58,735 nucleotides of DNA from Ensifer sp. IC4062 (GTDB lineage Bacteria > Pseudomonadota > Alphaproteobacteria > Rhizobiales > Rhizobiaceae). Shown here one piece after another: positions 34,383-43,180 of this stretch (its first letter is position 1; each line of letters starts with the position of its first letter). A program made the position numbers and the translations under genes. The DNA is taken from contig NZ_JADYVD010000048.1 of NCBI RefSeq assembly GCF_020193575.1, positions 1 to 58,735 on the forward strand, given 5' to 3'. The notes beneath the pieces were generated by a model. That model made no database searches. It saw only the letters and a program-made list of their open reading frames with translations, and was not told where the DNA came from.

Positions 34383-35132
34383 TCACCCCCGCCGAAAGCC
34401 TTTGCTCGCCACCATCAGGTTGCGGGTATAGTCCTCGCCGATGCGCCCCGCGACGAGATCGGCCGACGACAGCCGCTCGACGACGCGCCCGTTCTGCATG
34501 ACCGCCAGCCGGTCGCACATATGGGTGACGACCCCGAGATCGTGGCTGACCATGATGAAGGTCAGCTTGCGGTCGCGACGCACCTGTTCGAGGAGGTTGA
34601 GCACCTCCGCCTGGACGGAGGCATCGAGCGCCGACGTAGGCTCGTCGAGCAGCAGGATCGAAGGTTCGAGGATGAGTGCCCGCGCGATGGCGATGCGCTG
34701 ACGCTGGCCGCCGGACAATTGGTGCGGGTAGCGGAAGCGAAAGCCGGACCCGAGCCCGACCTCGTCCAGCGCCTTCAGGATGCGGCGTTCGCCGTCGCCG
34801 ACACCGTGGATCGCGAGCGGCTCCAGCAATTGCCGATCAACCGTCTGGCGCGGATGCAGCGAGCCGTAGGGGTCTTGAAACACCATCTGCACCGAGCGGT
34901 AAAAGGCCTTGTCTCGGCGCGCGCCTCGAAGCTGCCAGTTCTCGACACGGATCGTGCCCTCGGTTACCGGCGCCAGTCCGGCAACGGCCCTGAGAAGCGT
35001 CGATTTTCCCGAGCCGGACTCGCCGACGAGGCCGAAGGACTCGCCGGCAGTGACATCGACGCCGACGTCGTCCAGCGCCTTGAAGTCGTCATAGCTGACA
35101 GTGAGATTTTTAACGGAAACGGCAGTCGTCAT
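34383..35132 (-). CDS. Dipeptide/oligopeptide ABC transporter ATPase (DppF-type)
   Basis: A 249-residue ATPase: Walker A GESGSGKST, Q-loop FQDPYGSLHPR, signature LSGGQRQRI, Walker B LLLDEPTSALD and switch His. It lacks the usual C-terminal zinc/oligopeptide tail, so it is shorter than DppF (about 330). The ATG at 35132 overlaps the upstream ATPase stop (ATGA). Last gene of the six-gene operon. Confidence 0.9.
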   Translation of the reverse strand: MTTAVSVKNLTVSYDDFKALDDVGVDVTAGESFGLVGESGSGKSTLLRAVAGLAPVTEGTIRVENWQLRGARRDKAFYRSVQMVFQDPYGSLHPRQTVDRQLLEPLAIHGVGDGERRILKALDEVGLGSGFRFRYPHQLSGGQRQRIAIARALILEPSILLLDEPTSALDASVQAEVLNLLEQVRRDRKLTFIMVSHDLGVVTHMCDRLAVMQNGRVVERLSSADLVAGRIGEDYTRNLMVASKGFRRG

Positions 35133-35962
35133 AGCGCCCACTCCGGCTTGCGGTCGAGGACGGGCAAGGGATGGCGGTCCGCTCCGATCACGGGCATGCA
35201 GTTCAGGAGACCTTGGGTATAGGGGTGCTTGGCGCTGGCGAGATCCGATGCGGCAATCTCTTCGACGATTTTCCCGGCATACATCACCAGCACCCGGTCG
35301 CAGAAAGAAGAGACGAGCCTTAGATCGTGCGAGACGAAGATCAATCCCATGCCGCGATCCGCGACCAGCTTGTCGAGGATCGACAACACTTCGAGCTGCA
35401 CCGTCACGTCGAGGGCAGAGGTCGGTTCGTCGGCAATCAGAAGCTCTGGGCCCGCGACCAGCATCATGGCGATCATTGCCCGTTGGCCCATGCCGCCCGA
35501 AACCTCGTGCGGGTAAAGGTCGAAGACGCGAGCCGGATCGCGAATCTGCACCGCCGCGAGCATGTCCAGCGCCCGCCCTCGGGCTTCGGAACGGCTGACG
35601 TTCTCATGCCGCCGAAGCGTTTCGACGATCTGCCGGCCGATGCTCATCACCGGATTCAGCGAATATTTCGGGTCCTGCAGGATCATTGCGATGCGCTTGC
35701 CGCGAAGATCGCGGCGCACTTTTGGCGGAGCGGAAATGAGATCGATACCGCCGAATGAAAGCGTTTTTGCCGTCACCTCTGCATGCGACGGGGTGAGCCC
35801 CATTATCGCCCTGCCCGTTTGCGATTTGCCGGAACCGCTTTCGCCGACGATGCCGAGACGTTCCCGGCCGAGCGTAAAGGAGACGCCGCGCACGGCTTCG
35901 ACCACGCCGGTGCGCGTCGGAAACCGGACCCGCAGGTCTTCAACGGTCAAGAGCGCGCTCAT
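35129..35962 (-). CDS. Dipeptide/oligopeptide ABC transporter ATPase (DppD-type)
   Basis: A 277-residue ATPase: Walker A GESGSGKSQ, Q-loop LQDPKYSLNP, signature VSGGMGQRAMIA, Walker B LLIADEPTSALD and the C-terminal HPYTQGLL segment specific to peptide importers. Start at 35962 (MSALLTVEDL), overlapping the permease stop by 4 bp. It pairs with the downstream DppF-type ATPase. Confidence 0.9.
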   Translation of the reverse strand: MSALLTVEDLRVRFPTRTGVVEAVRGVSFTLGRERLGIVGESGSGKSQTGRAIMGLTPSHAEVTAKTLSFGGIDLISAPPKVRRDLRGKRIAMILQDPKYSLNPVMSIGRQIVETLRRHENVSRSEARGRALDMLAAVQIRDPARVFDLYPHEVSGGMGQRAMIAMMLVAGPELLIADEPTSALDVTVQLEVLSILDKLVADRGMGLIFVSHDLRLVSSFCDRVLVMYAGKIVEEIAASDLASAKHPYTQGLLNCMPVIGADRHPLPVLDRKPEWAL

Positions 35963-36891
35963 TGGCCGCTCTCCCGCGGATCGAGCGCATCGCGCAGGCC
36001 GTCGCCGAGAAGGTTGAAGCCGAGGCTGACGATCAGGATCGCGATACCGGGCATGGTGGCAACCCACCATTGATCGAGAATGAAGCGGCGGCCGGAGGCG
36101 ATCATCGCACCCCATTCCGGCAACGGCGGCTGTGCGCCGAGGCCGAGGAAACCGAGGCCCGCCGCCGTCAGGATGATGCCGGCCATGTCGAGCGTGACGC
36201 GGACGATCAGTGACGACAGGCACATCGGCATGACATGGCGGAAGATGATGCGCGCCGGCGACGCCCCCATCAGTTGCACCGCAGCGATATAGTCGGAATT
36301 GCGCACCGTCAGCGTCTCGGCGCGGGCGATGCGCGCATAGGGCGGCCAGGAGGTGATCGCAATCGCGATGACGGCGTTTTCGATGCCGGGTCCAAGCGCC
36401 GCGACGAAGGCAAGTGCCAGGACGAGCTTTGGAAAGGCAAGGAAGATATCGGTGATGCGCATCAGCACGGCGTCGATCCAGCCGCCCGAGTATCCGGCGA
36501 CAGCGCCGACGATAAGGCCGATCGGCGCGGCGATAACAGCGACGAGCACGACCACAGCAAGCGTTAGCCGCGACCCGTGGATCAGTCGCGACAGGATATC
36601 ACGGCCCTGGTCGTCGGTGCCGAGCAGATAGCCTTCGCTCCCCGGGGGCAGCAGCCGTGCGCCGGCAAGATTGCCGACCACGGGCGAGTGCGGCGCCAGC
36701 ATATCGGCAAAGGCTGCCACGAAGACCAGGCCGAGCAGAATGATGAGGCCGAGAACCGCAAGGCGGTTGGCCGAGAAGCGCCGCCAGGTCATGTAGGCGC
36801 GGCCGAGACGCGCCTGAGTGCGCGACTGCGGCCGGTCGGACAGCAACCATTCGCGGCGTGTCATCGGTCCTGTTTCGGTGGCAAGGCTCAT
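35959..36891 (-). CDS. Dipeptide/oligopeptide ABC transporter permease (DppC-type)
   Basis: A 310-residue permease with six hydrophobic helices. The N-terminal cytoplasmic stretch (RRFSANRLAVLGL) and the GTDDQGRDILSRLIHGSR periplasmic segment are typical of DppC/OppC. The EAA loop (AVQLMGASPARIIFRHVMP) near 215 couples it to the ATPases. ATG at 36891, overlapping the DppB-type stop by 4 bp. Confidence 0.92.
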   Translation of the reverse strand: MSLATETGPMTRREWLLSDRPQSRTQARLGRAYMTWRRFSANRLAVLGLIILLGLVFVAAFADMLAPHSPVVGNLAGARLLPPGSEGYLLGTDDQGRDILSRLIHGSRLTLAVVVLVAVIAAPIGLIVGAVAGYSGGWIDAVLMRITDIFLAFPKLVLALAFVAALGPGIENAVIAIAITSWPPYARIARAETLTVRNSDYIAAVQLMGASPARIIFRHVMPMCLSSLIVRVTLDMAGIILTAAGLGFLGLGAQPPLPEWGAMIASGRRFILDQWWVATMPGIAILIVSLGFNLLGDGLRDALDPRESGQ

Positions 36892-37955
36892 CGTGCGCGC
36901 GTCCTTGGATCGAGCGTCCGATAGAGGAGGTCGGACAGGAGATTGATGCCGATGAAGACCGATCCGATGATTATCGTTCCACCGAGCACGGCGTTCATAT
37001 CGGCATTCTGCAGCGAATTGGTGATATAGAGACCGAGCCCCGGCCAGGCGAAGACGGTTTCGGTGAGCACCGACCCTTCGAGCAGGCCCGCATAGGAGAG
37101 CGCAATCACCGTCACGAGCGGGACGGCCGCGTTGCGCAGCGCGTGGCCCCAGATGATCCGCGCTTCCGAAAGACCCTTGGCGCGTGCGGCGACGATGTAT
37201 TCCTGTTGCAACTCGTTCAGCATGAAGCTGCGGGTCATGCGGCTGATATAGGCAAGCGAGAAATAGCCGAGCAGCGACGCGGGCAGAATGATATGGCGGA
37301 AGACGTCGCGGAAGACGTCCCACTGCCGCTGCCAGAGCGCATCGACAAGATAAAAGCCGGTGATCGGCGAAAACGTATACTCGTAGACGACATCGATGCG
37401 GCCGGGATACGCGACCCATTGCAGCCGTGCGTAGAAGACGAGCAGGGCAAGCAGGGCGAGCCAGAAGATCGGAACCGAATAGCCGACGAGGCCGATGACG
37501 CGGACGATCTGGTCGGCGATACTGCCGCGCTTGACCGCTGCGAGCACGCCGAGCGGCACGCCGATAAAGGCGCCGATCAGCGTTCCGAGAGTCGCAAGCT
37601 CGATCGTCGCCGGGAAAACGCGGCGGATATCCGTCATGACCGGGTTTGTCGTCAGCACCGAAACGCCGAAATCGCCGGAAAGCGCCTGCCGGGCATAGAT
37701 GAAGAATTGCTGGTAGAGAGGCAGGTTGAGCCCCATCGCCTCACGCGTTCTCTCGACGACATGCGAAGGCGCCCGGTCGCCGAGAACGGCAAGAACCGGA
37801 TCGATCGGAATCACGCGGCCGATGAAGAAGGTGACGGCGAGAAGGCCTAGATAGGTGGTTGCCACGACGACGATGAATTGCAGCGCCGAAGTCACGACCT
37901 TTCGGGAACGGGCGCGTCTGCGCCCGCTCAGTCGTTCTGTTCCACTCATGCTCAA
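36888..37955 (-). CDS. Dipeptide/oligopeptide ABC transporter permease (DppB-type)
   Basis: A 355-residue permease with six helices and the EAA loop YIVAARAKGLSEARIIWGHALRN near 255. The start is ambiguous: TTG at 37955 has AAGGA 8 nt upstream, while the ATG at 37949 is two codons later with poorer spacing. It is longer than usual DppB (about 310-340) because of an insert near residues 190-215. It sits 18 bp after the binding-protein gene. Confidence 0.9.
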   Translation of the reverse strand: MSMSGTERLSGRRRARSRKVVTSALQFIVVVATTYLGLLAVTFFIGRVIPIDPVLAVLGDRAPSHVVERTREAMGLNLPLYQQFFIYARQALSGDFGVSVLTTNPVMTDIRRVFPATIELATLGTLIGAFIGVPLGVLAAVKRGSIADQIVRVIGLVGYSVPIFWLALLALLVFYARLQWVAYPGRIDVVYEYTFSPITGFYLVDALWQRQWDVFRDVFRHIILPASLLGYFSLAYISRMTRSFMLNELQQEYIVAARAKGLSEARIIWGHALRNAAVPLVTVIALSYAGLLEGSVLTETVFAWPGLGLYITNSLQNADMNAVLGGTIIIGSVFIGINLLSDLLYRTLDPRTRAR

Positions 37956-37973
37956 GGAAACGGTCCTTTCGAC

Positions 37974-39614
37974 TTATTCCTTGGAAACGTTCCAGACGTA
38001 GTTGGTGTCGAAGCTCGGTCCGAGCTTGAAGCCCTTGAGGTTGCTGCGCGTGCCGGCGACCTCCGTCTGCTGGAATACGATGATGAAGGGACTATCCTCT
38101 AGCACAGTCTTCTGGAGTTCCTTGTAGATCTCCGCGCGCTTGGCACCGTCGCGTTCGAGAAGCGCTTCCTTGGTCTTCTTGCTCAACTCCGGAACGTCCC
38201 AGGCGTTGCGCCAGGCAAGCGTCTTGTTCGTACCCTCGTCGGAATTGTCCGGATTGTTGGTGAAGGTATCGGCGTTCGAGTGCGGGTCGAAATAATCCAT
38301 ACCCCACTGGCCGATATACATATCGTGGTTGCGGGCGCGGTACTTCGTCAAAGTCTGCTTGCCGTCGCCAGGGATGATCTCGAGCTTCACGCCTGCCTGT
38401 CCCAGCGTCTGCTGGAACGACTCGGCAACGCCGGTGACCGGCTGCGTGTTGCGTACGTCCATGGTGACCGAGAAGCCATCGGGATAGCCGGCCTTCGCCA
38501 GCAGCTCCTTGGCCTTGGCCACATCGAACTTGTAGGGGTTCTCGTCAAGCGCGCCCAGAACGCCTTTTGGCAGGAAGCTCTGGTGGATTTCGCCGATGCC
38601 CTTGATCAGGGTCGCGCCGATTGCGTCGTAATCCACCAGATATTTGAAGGCCTGCCGAACCTCCGGCTTCGCCAGCTTTTCGTTCTTCTGGTTGAGACTG
38701 ATGTAATAGACTGTTCCCTTCGGCGCGCTCGCCGTCGCCAAATCGGCGTTCTTGCCGACCGCCTCGTAATCGCCAGGCTCGAGGTTGCGCGCGACGTCGA
38801 TATCGCCGGCTTCGAGCGCGAGCCGCTGGCCGGAGCTCTCCTTCATGTGGCGGTAGATGACACGGGCGAGCTTCGCCGGTTCGCCGTAGTAGTTGTCGTT
38901 GCGTTCAAGCACCACGACTTCGTTTGCGCGCCACTCACGCAGCTTGAACGGACCGGATCCGGCATAGCCGGTTTTCAGCCATTCATTGCCGAAATCGTTG
39001 TCGTATTTGTACTCGTTGCTCGGCGTCACCGGCTTGACGTGGTCGAGCACTAGTTTCTTGTCGACGACGGATGCAACCGTCGCGGTGAGGCAGTTCAAGA
39101 CGAAGCTGGGCGCATAGGGCTGGTCGACAGTGAAGACGAAAGTCTCAGCGTCGACGGCCTTCGCCTTCTCGGTGACATTGTCGCCGTTAAGGCCGAACTG
39201 GGTGAGGATGAAGGCCGGGCTCTTGTCGAGCTTGACGGCGCGCTCGAAGGAATAAGCGACGTCCTCGGCGGTGATAGGATTGCCGGACGCGAACTTCATG
39301 CCGGGCTTCAGCTTGAACGTATAGGTCAGGCCGTCGTCGGAGACCGTCCAGCTTTCGGCGAGGTCGCCGACAACCTTGGACGTGTCGTTGAGGTCCAGAC
39401 GGACGAGCAGGCTATAGGTATTGCTGGTCATCTCGGCGGTCGAAAGCTCGAAGGCTTCACCGGGATCCATCGTGATGATGTCGTCGAACGCGAAGCCCTC
39501 GACCAGGGTGTCTTTTGGCGCTTCTGCGAAGACGGGCTGTGCGGCGCCCATCGCCATGGCAAGTGCTGCCGAAGCGGCAAGCAGTCGAAAACGTCCATTG
39601 AGCTTGTGCATCAT
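37974..39614 (-). CDS. Peptide ABC transporter periplasmic binding protein (DppA-type)
   Basis: A 546-residue family-5 solute-binding protein. Signal peptide at residues 1-30 (VFA-EA cleavage). Family features include ITMDPGEAFE, GLTYTFKLKPGMKFASGNPITAEDVAYSF near 95-120 and GSGPFKL. GAGGGA precedes two adjacent ATG codons (39614 and 39611). It probably binds dipeptides, given the dipeptidase encoded 46 bp upstream in the same operon. Confidence 0.92.
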   Translation of the reverse strand: MMHKLNGRFRLLAASAALAMAMGAAQPVFAEAPKDTLVEGFAFDDIITMDPGEAFELSTAEMTSNTYSLLVRLDLNDTSKVVGDLAESWTVSDDGLTYTFKLKPGMKFASGNPITAEDVAYSFERAVKLDKSPAFILTQFGLNGDNVTEKAKAVDAETFVFTVDQPYAPSFVLNCLTATVASVVDKKLVLDHVKPVTPSNEYKYDNDFGNEWLKTGYAGSGPFKLREWRANEVVVLERNDNYYGEPAKLARVIYRHMKESSGQRLALEAGDIDVARNLEPGDYEAVGKNADLATASAPKGTVYYISLNQKNEKLAKPEVRQAFKYLVDYDAIGATLIKGIGEIHQSFLPKGVLGALDENPYKFDVAKAKELLAKAGYPDGFSVTMDVRNTQPVTGVAESFQQTLGQAGVKLEIIPGDGKQTLTKYRARNHDMYIGQWGMDYFDPHSNADTFTNNPDNSDEGTNKTLAWRNAWDVPELSKKTKEALLERDGAKRAEIYKELQKTVLEDSPFIIVFQQTEVAGTRSNLKGFKLGPSFDTNYVWNVSKE

Positions 39615-39660
39615 TTGCAGTTCCCTCGTTTAATGCCCTTTCCGGGCTTTCTTCATAGGA

Positions 39661-40716
39661 TCAGGCAATCTCGTGCCACGCCTGTCCCAGAACTCTCAGC
39701 CAGTTCTCCCGGCATATCTTTGCCAGTTCGGCCTCACCATATCCGGCGTCCTCCAACGCTGCAACGAGCCTCTGGTTACCCGCCGCGTCGGCTATTTCCT
39801 CCGGTATGGTCGCGCCGTCGAAATCCGATCCAAGCGCGATGCAATCAATCCCCATGCGCTCGACCATGTAGTCGACATGGCGCACCATGTCGGACAGAGG
39901 CGTTGCGGCGTTCTCCTGCCCGTCCGGGCGAAGCATCGTCGTCGCGTAGTTGAGGCCGACGAGCCCACGGCTTTCACGCACGGCGTCGAACTGCCGGTCG
40001 GTGAGATTCCGGGCGACGGGCGTCAGGGCATGGGCGTTGGAGTGGCTGGCGACAAGCGGCTGGTCAGTCGTCTTCGCCACGTCCCAGAAGCCCTGTTCGG
40101 TGCTGTGCGCGAGATCGATCAGGATACCGAGCCTGTTGCAGGCGCGCACGAGCTCGAACCCCGCCTCGGTCAGACCTGGGCCCGTATCCGGAGACATGGG
40201 ATAGGCGAACGGCACGCCATGCCCGAAAACGTTGTGACGGCTCCAGACTGGACCCAACGACCGAAGCCCCGCCGCATAGAAGGTTTCGAGCGCTGCTAGA
40301 TCGGGCCCGATCGCTTCGCAGCCCTCCATGTGCAGGACCGAGGCGAAGATACCGTCCGCGATCGCCGACCGGATTTCCTCGGTCGAGCGGCAAAGCCTCC
40401 AGGCCCCGGCGCGATCGAGTCTCACGGCAATGTCGGCAAGCTCCATCGCCGTGGCAAGCGACGGCAGACGATCAAGCGGCGCGGCCATAGGGGTGGCGTA
40501 GTGGCCGTTTTCGTCCGGCGTCTTCAGCACCAGATCGCCCGATGGAATGTAGATTGCCGAAAGACCGCCGACGAGCCCGCCCCTCTTGGCGCGCGGCGCA
40601 TCGATGTGGCCCTTGTCAGTTCCTTCGACGAATTCGGTTACCGGATCGCCTCCGCTGCGCCCGTGCTGCCAGAGGCGCAGAAGCACGTCGTTATGGCCGT
40701 CGAAAACCGCCTGCAT
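39661..40716 (-). CDS. Membrane-dipeptidase-family zinc dipeptidase
   Basis: A 351-residue metallopeptidase of the renal dipeptidase family (M19). Zinc ligands are visible: DGHNDV (His8, Asp10), Glu in LHMEGC near 130, His in DLAHS near 198, His in SHSNAHAL near 220 and Asp in GSDFDG near 300. It has no signal peptide, so it should cut imported dipeptides in the cytoplasm. First gene of the peptide ABC operon, making a take-up-and-cleave unit; some M19 enzymes prefer D-residues. Confidence 0.9.
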   Translation of the reverse strand: MQAVFDGHNDVLLRLWQHGRSGGDPVTEFVEGTDKGHIDAPRAKRGGLVGGLSAIYIPSGDLVLKTPDENGHYATPMAAPLDRLPSLATAMELADIAVRLDRAGAWRLCRSTEEIRSAIADGIFASVLHMEGCEAIGPDLAALETFYAAGLRSLGPVWSRHNVFGHGVPFAYPMSPDTGPGLTEAGFELVRACNRLGILIDLAHSTEQGFWDVAKTTDQPLVASHSNAHALTPVARNLTDRQFDAVRESRGLVGLNYATTMLRPDGQENAATPLSDMVRHVDYMVERMGIDCIALGSDFDGATIPEEIADAAGNQRLVAALEDAGYGEAELAKICRENWLRVLGQAWHEIA

Positions 40717-40750
40717 TCCCAGAATTCCTTCGCATTATCAGGGAGATGGG

Positions 40751-40765
40751 ATGGAATTCTTCCAT
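40751..40765. promoter_or_regulatory. Inverted repeat upstream of the dipeptidase operon
   Basis: ATGGAA (40751-40756) and TTCCAT (40760-40765) with a 3-bp spacer lie 35-49 bp before the dipeptidase start codon. A possible operator; no regulator gene is adjacent. Confidence 0.35.
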
Positions 40766-40927
40766 GCCGCATCCAAAGAAGGGACACGCGCGATGCTATT
40801 GAAACAGATCGGCCATTTCAATGAATTTCAGGGGCTTTCCCCGAGTAGCCTGTAGCTAAATGTTGTGACGCGGTGCAGATTCGGTGAGGGAATGTCGGAA
40901 AACACCGCTCGAAGGCACGTCGACGGC

Positions 40928-41269
40928 TCAGTGAAACGTCGACTTGGAAAACAAATTGAGAACCAGCACTCCGGCGATGATGAGCGCCAGCCCGAGTACG
41001 GCCGGCAGATCGAGCTTCTGGCCGAAGACGAGATAGCCGGCGAGAGAGATCAGCACGATGCCGAGGCCGCTCCACAGCGCGTAGGCGATGCCGACGGGAA
41101 TATAACGCAGCGTATAGGACAGGAAAAAGAAGGCGACGCCATAGCACAGCACCATGACCACAGTGGGCGCCAGCCGCGAGAAATGCTGCGCCGCCTGCAT
41201 CGCTGAGGTGCCGAGCACCTCGAAGACGATGGCGACAACAAGGACCGTATAGAGCATGGTGGGATTCAT
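40928..41269 (-). CDS. Small multidrug resistance (SMR) efflux protein
   Basis: A 113-residue four-helix membrane protein. The essential proton/drug-binding Glu is at residue 17 in VAIVFEVLGTSAM, and the YALWSGLGIVLIS helix-3 motif is typical of EmrE/SugE-type proteins. It exports cationic compounds or guanidinium by proton exchange; the substrate cannot be chosen from sequence alone. It is transcribed with the upstream tetR (43 bp gap). Confidence 0.87.
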   Translation of the reverse strand: MNPTMLYTVLVVAIVFEVLGTSAMQAAQHFSRLAPTVVMVLCYGVAFFFLSYTLRYIPVGIAYALWSGLGIVLISLAGYLVFGQKLDLPAVLGLALIIAGVLVLNLFSKSTFH

Positions 41270-41312
41270 GAACGCCTCCGGCGATAGTTAAGAGCGATCT
41301 GCTCCGCTTTGC

Positions 41313-41873
41313 TTATTGCAATGAGAGCGCCTTGAGGTTCTGGAACAGAAGCGCCCGCGTTGCTGCGTCGAACTCATGGCTCTCAAGCAGGTCCGCCAGC
41401 CAGACGCCGTCGGCGGCAAACCGGGCGAGCAGGCAGTTCGGCGAGGAATCGGTCGTTGCGAACTCGTCCGCGCGTCGTGCCACCCATTCGCGCCAGCGCT
41501 CCTTGAGATGCGGCTCCGCAAGCAATGCGATCGTCAGCACCTGCCATCCCTTCCCATCCGCCTCCGCGTCGAGCGCAAAGCAGACCGTCAGATAGGCGCG
41601 CGTAAACCGTCCGCGCTCGACATCGTCGCCTTCCATCGCCTCCTCGATTGCGCGGTCGAAGCGCGCGACGAGTTCGTCAAAAAGGCCATCGAGCAGGGCG
41701 AGTTTGTTCGGGAAATGATGCAGGAGCCCGCCCTTGCTGACGCCCGCCGCCTGCGACACTGCGTCCAGCGTCACGGCACCGATACCCTGCTCCAGCGACA
41801 GGCGCGCGGCGACCTCCAGCAATTGCTGGCGAACTCGCTCCGGCTGCTTCTTTCTTTGATAAGCGTTTGCCAT
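41313..41873 (-). CDS. TetR-family repressor
   Basis: A 186-residue TetR protein: HTH at about residues 28-50 (VTLDAVSQAAGVSKGGLLHHF). The C-terminal ligand domain matches the TetR_C group seen beside SMR pumps. It precedes the smr gene on the same strand and probably represses both through the palindrome in its promoter. The ATG is at the predicted transcription start, without a ribosome site. Confidence 0.87.
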   Translation of the reverse strand: MANAYQRKKQPERVRQQLLEVAARLSLEQGIGAVTLDAVSQAAGVSKGGLLHHFPNKLALLDGLFDELVARFDRAIEEAMEGDDVERGRFTRAYLTVCFALDAEADGKGWQVLTIALLAEPHLKERWREWVARRADEFATTDSSPNCLLARFAADGVWLADLLESHEFDAATRALLFQNLKALSLQ

Positions 41874-41877
41874 GCCG

Positions 41878-41907
41878 TATAAAGATACCGTCTGGACGGT
41901 TTGTCAA
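41878..41907 (-). promoter_or_regulatory. Promoter with embedded TetR operator
   Basis: On the minus strand a perfect TTGACA (41907-41902) is followed after 18 bp by TTTATA (41883-41878). The spacer holds ACCGTC/GACGGT arms (41887-41892 and 41895-41900) separated by TG, the ACCGTCCAGACGGT type seen at TetR promoters. The start codon (41873) lies about 5 bp past the -10, so the mRNA should be leaderless or nearly so. Confidence 0.7.
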
Positions 41908-42008
41908 GGGTGCGTCGACCGGCGCGATGAAACGCCGCAAACGGAGGACGATGAAAGAGATTGTCGGAAGGTGGGGCGCGTTATACCAATCCGGCAAAGG
42001 ACGACGAT

Positions 42009-42401
42009 ATGGCGGAAACAGAAACGACAAGCCTTTATGAAGCGATCGGCGGCGACGTCACGGTTCGCGCGCTTACGCGTCGCTTCTACGCGCTCATGGA
42101 TAGCCTCCCGGAAGCCGTCCACTGCCGGGCCGTCCATCCGCCGGATCTCTCGAGCAGCGAGCAGAAACTCTACGAATACCTGACCGGCTGGCTCGGCGGG
42201 CCGCCGATCTATGTGGAAAAGCGCGGCCATCCGATGCTGCGCCGTCGGCATTTCATCGCGGAAATCGGCCCGGCCGAGCGCGACGAATGGCTTCTTTGCT
42301 TCACGCGAGCGCTCGAAGAGACGGTTTCCCACCCGAAATTGCGGGCGATAATTCTCGAACCGATCACACAGCTCGCCCATCACATGCAGAATAAGGAATA
42401 G
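42009..42401 (+). CDS. Group II truncated hemoglobin
   Basis: A 130-residue truncated globin. Start motif LYEAIGGDVTVRALTRRFYALM, proximal His in RRRHFIAEIG near 80, and Trp in EWLLCFTRAL near 93 (the G8 Trp of group II). Such globins bind oxygen or NO and help detoxify reactive nitrogen. ATG at 42009 with AAAGGA upstream; the frame is open to 41961. It is 6 bp before the DUF423 gene, likely co-transcribed. Confidence 0.88.
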   Translation: MAETETTSLYEAIGGDVTVRALTRRFYALMDSLPEAVHCRAVHPPDLSSSEQKLYEYLTGWLGGPPIYVEKRGHPMLRRRHFIAEIGPAERDEWLLCFTRALEETVSHPKLRAIILEPITQLAHHMQNKE

Positions 42402-42407
42402 TCTTCG

Positions 42408-42809
42408 ATGCCGAACAGCGGAGCGCGCTCGACCGTCCTTTTTATCGCCGGGCTGATGGGGATTACCGGTGTCGCCGCTGCGGCAGCGGCATCGCACGGC
42501 GCCGATCCGCGGCTGCTCGGTGGCGCGTCCGCCATGTGCCTCGCCCATGCGCCGGCGCTCGTGGCGCTCCACGCCGGATGGGCCCATTTCCGAACAGCCG
42601 CAATCGCTGCTTTGCTATTGGCCGCAGGGACCGCACTGTTCGCCGGCGATCTCACGGCGCGCCATGCTCTCGGCCACGGCCTCTTCCCGATGTCGGCGCC
42701 ACTCGGCGGCCTGACCATGATGGCCGGCTGGCTCACCGTGGCGCTCGGGGCATTTCTGCCGTCGCGCAAGCTAAGGGGCGCTGCTCACGCGCCCTCGACG
42801 ACGGAATAG
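42408..42809 (+). CDS. DUF423-type membrane protein
   Basis: A 133-residue protein with four hydrophobic helices, GAAAASHGADP-like early motif (AAAAASHGADPR), HAPALVALH and a GGLTMMAGW helix near the end, typical of the DUF423 (YgdD-like) family. Function unknown. It follows the globin gene by 6 bp, and its 3' end overlaps the convergent hmuQ by 25 bp. Confidence 0.75.
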   Translation: MPNSGARSTVLFIAGLMGITGVAAAAAASHGADPRLLGGASAMCLAHAPALVALHAGWAHFRTAAIAALLLAAGTALFAGDLTARHALGHGLFPMSAPLGGLTMMAGWLTVALGAFLPSRKLRGAAHAPSTTE

Positions 42810-43099
42810 CCTTCGAATTTCGGCGAGCCGAGATACATGGCCTTGTTGTCGCCCGCGCTGCGGTGCGCCGCGCGGAAATTTTCCGACTTTGTCCAGGCGA
42901 TGAAAGCGTCCTTGCTTTCCCAGGTCGATTTAGAAATGAACGGTGTATACCCCTCTTCCGGCACGCTTTCTCCGCGAAGCAGGTGGAAGGCGATGAAGCC
43001 GGGCATTTCGGCAAGGCTCGAGTCCCGGCCTCTCCAGACGGCCTCGAACGCCTCTTCCTGACCGATTGCAACGCGGAAACGGTTCATCGCGAAGTACAT
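42785..43099 (-). CDS. hmuQ: IsdG-family heme-degrading monooxygenase
   Basis: A 104-residue ABM-fold protein of the IsdG/HmuQ type, which opens heme to release iron. The catalytic trio is intact with IsdG spacing: Asn6, Trp69 and His79 (10 residues apart). GGGAG lies 8 nt before the ATG at 43099; an in-frame ATG at 43117 is possible. It is the last gene of a leftward group with two unknown genes and lies near hmuPSTUV, so it likely supplies the heme oxygenase for imported heme. The symbol follows Bradyrhizobium usage. Confidence 0.85.
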   Translation of the reverse strand: MYFAMNRFRVAIGQEEAFEAVWRGRDSSLAEMPGFIAFHLLRGESVPEEGYTPFISKSTWESKDAFIAWTKSENFRAAHRSAGDNKAMYLGSPKFEGYSVVEGA

Positions 43100-43180
43100 G
43101 TTGTCGCTCCCGAGCATTTCACTCTTTGAAAATACGCAATTCCGGACGGAAAACCGTTACACCCTTTTCCTGGAATTGCT

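Noticed and set aside
40928..41269. Calling the SMR protein QacE/EmrE or a guanidinium exporter by name
   Set aside because: The key Glu is present, but subgroup assignment needs alignment; no guanidine riboswitch-like structure was recognised upstream.
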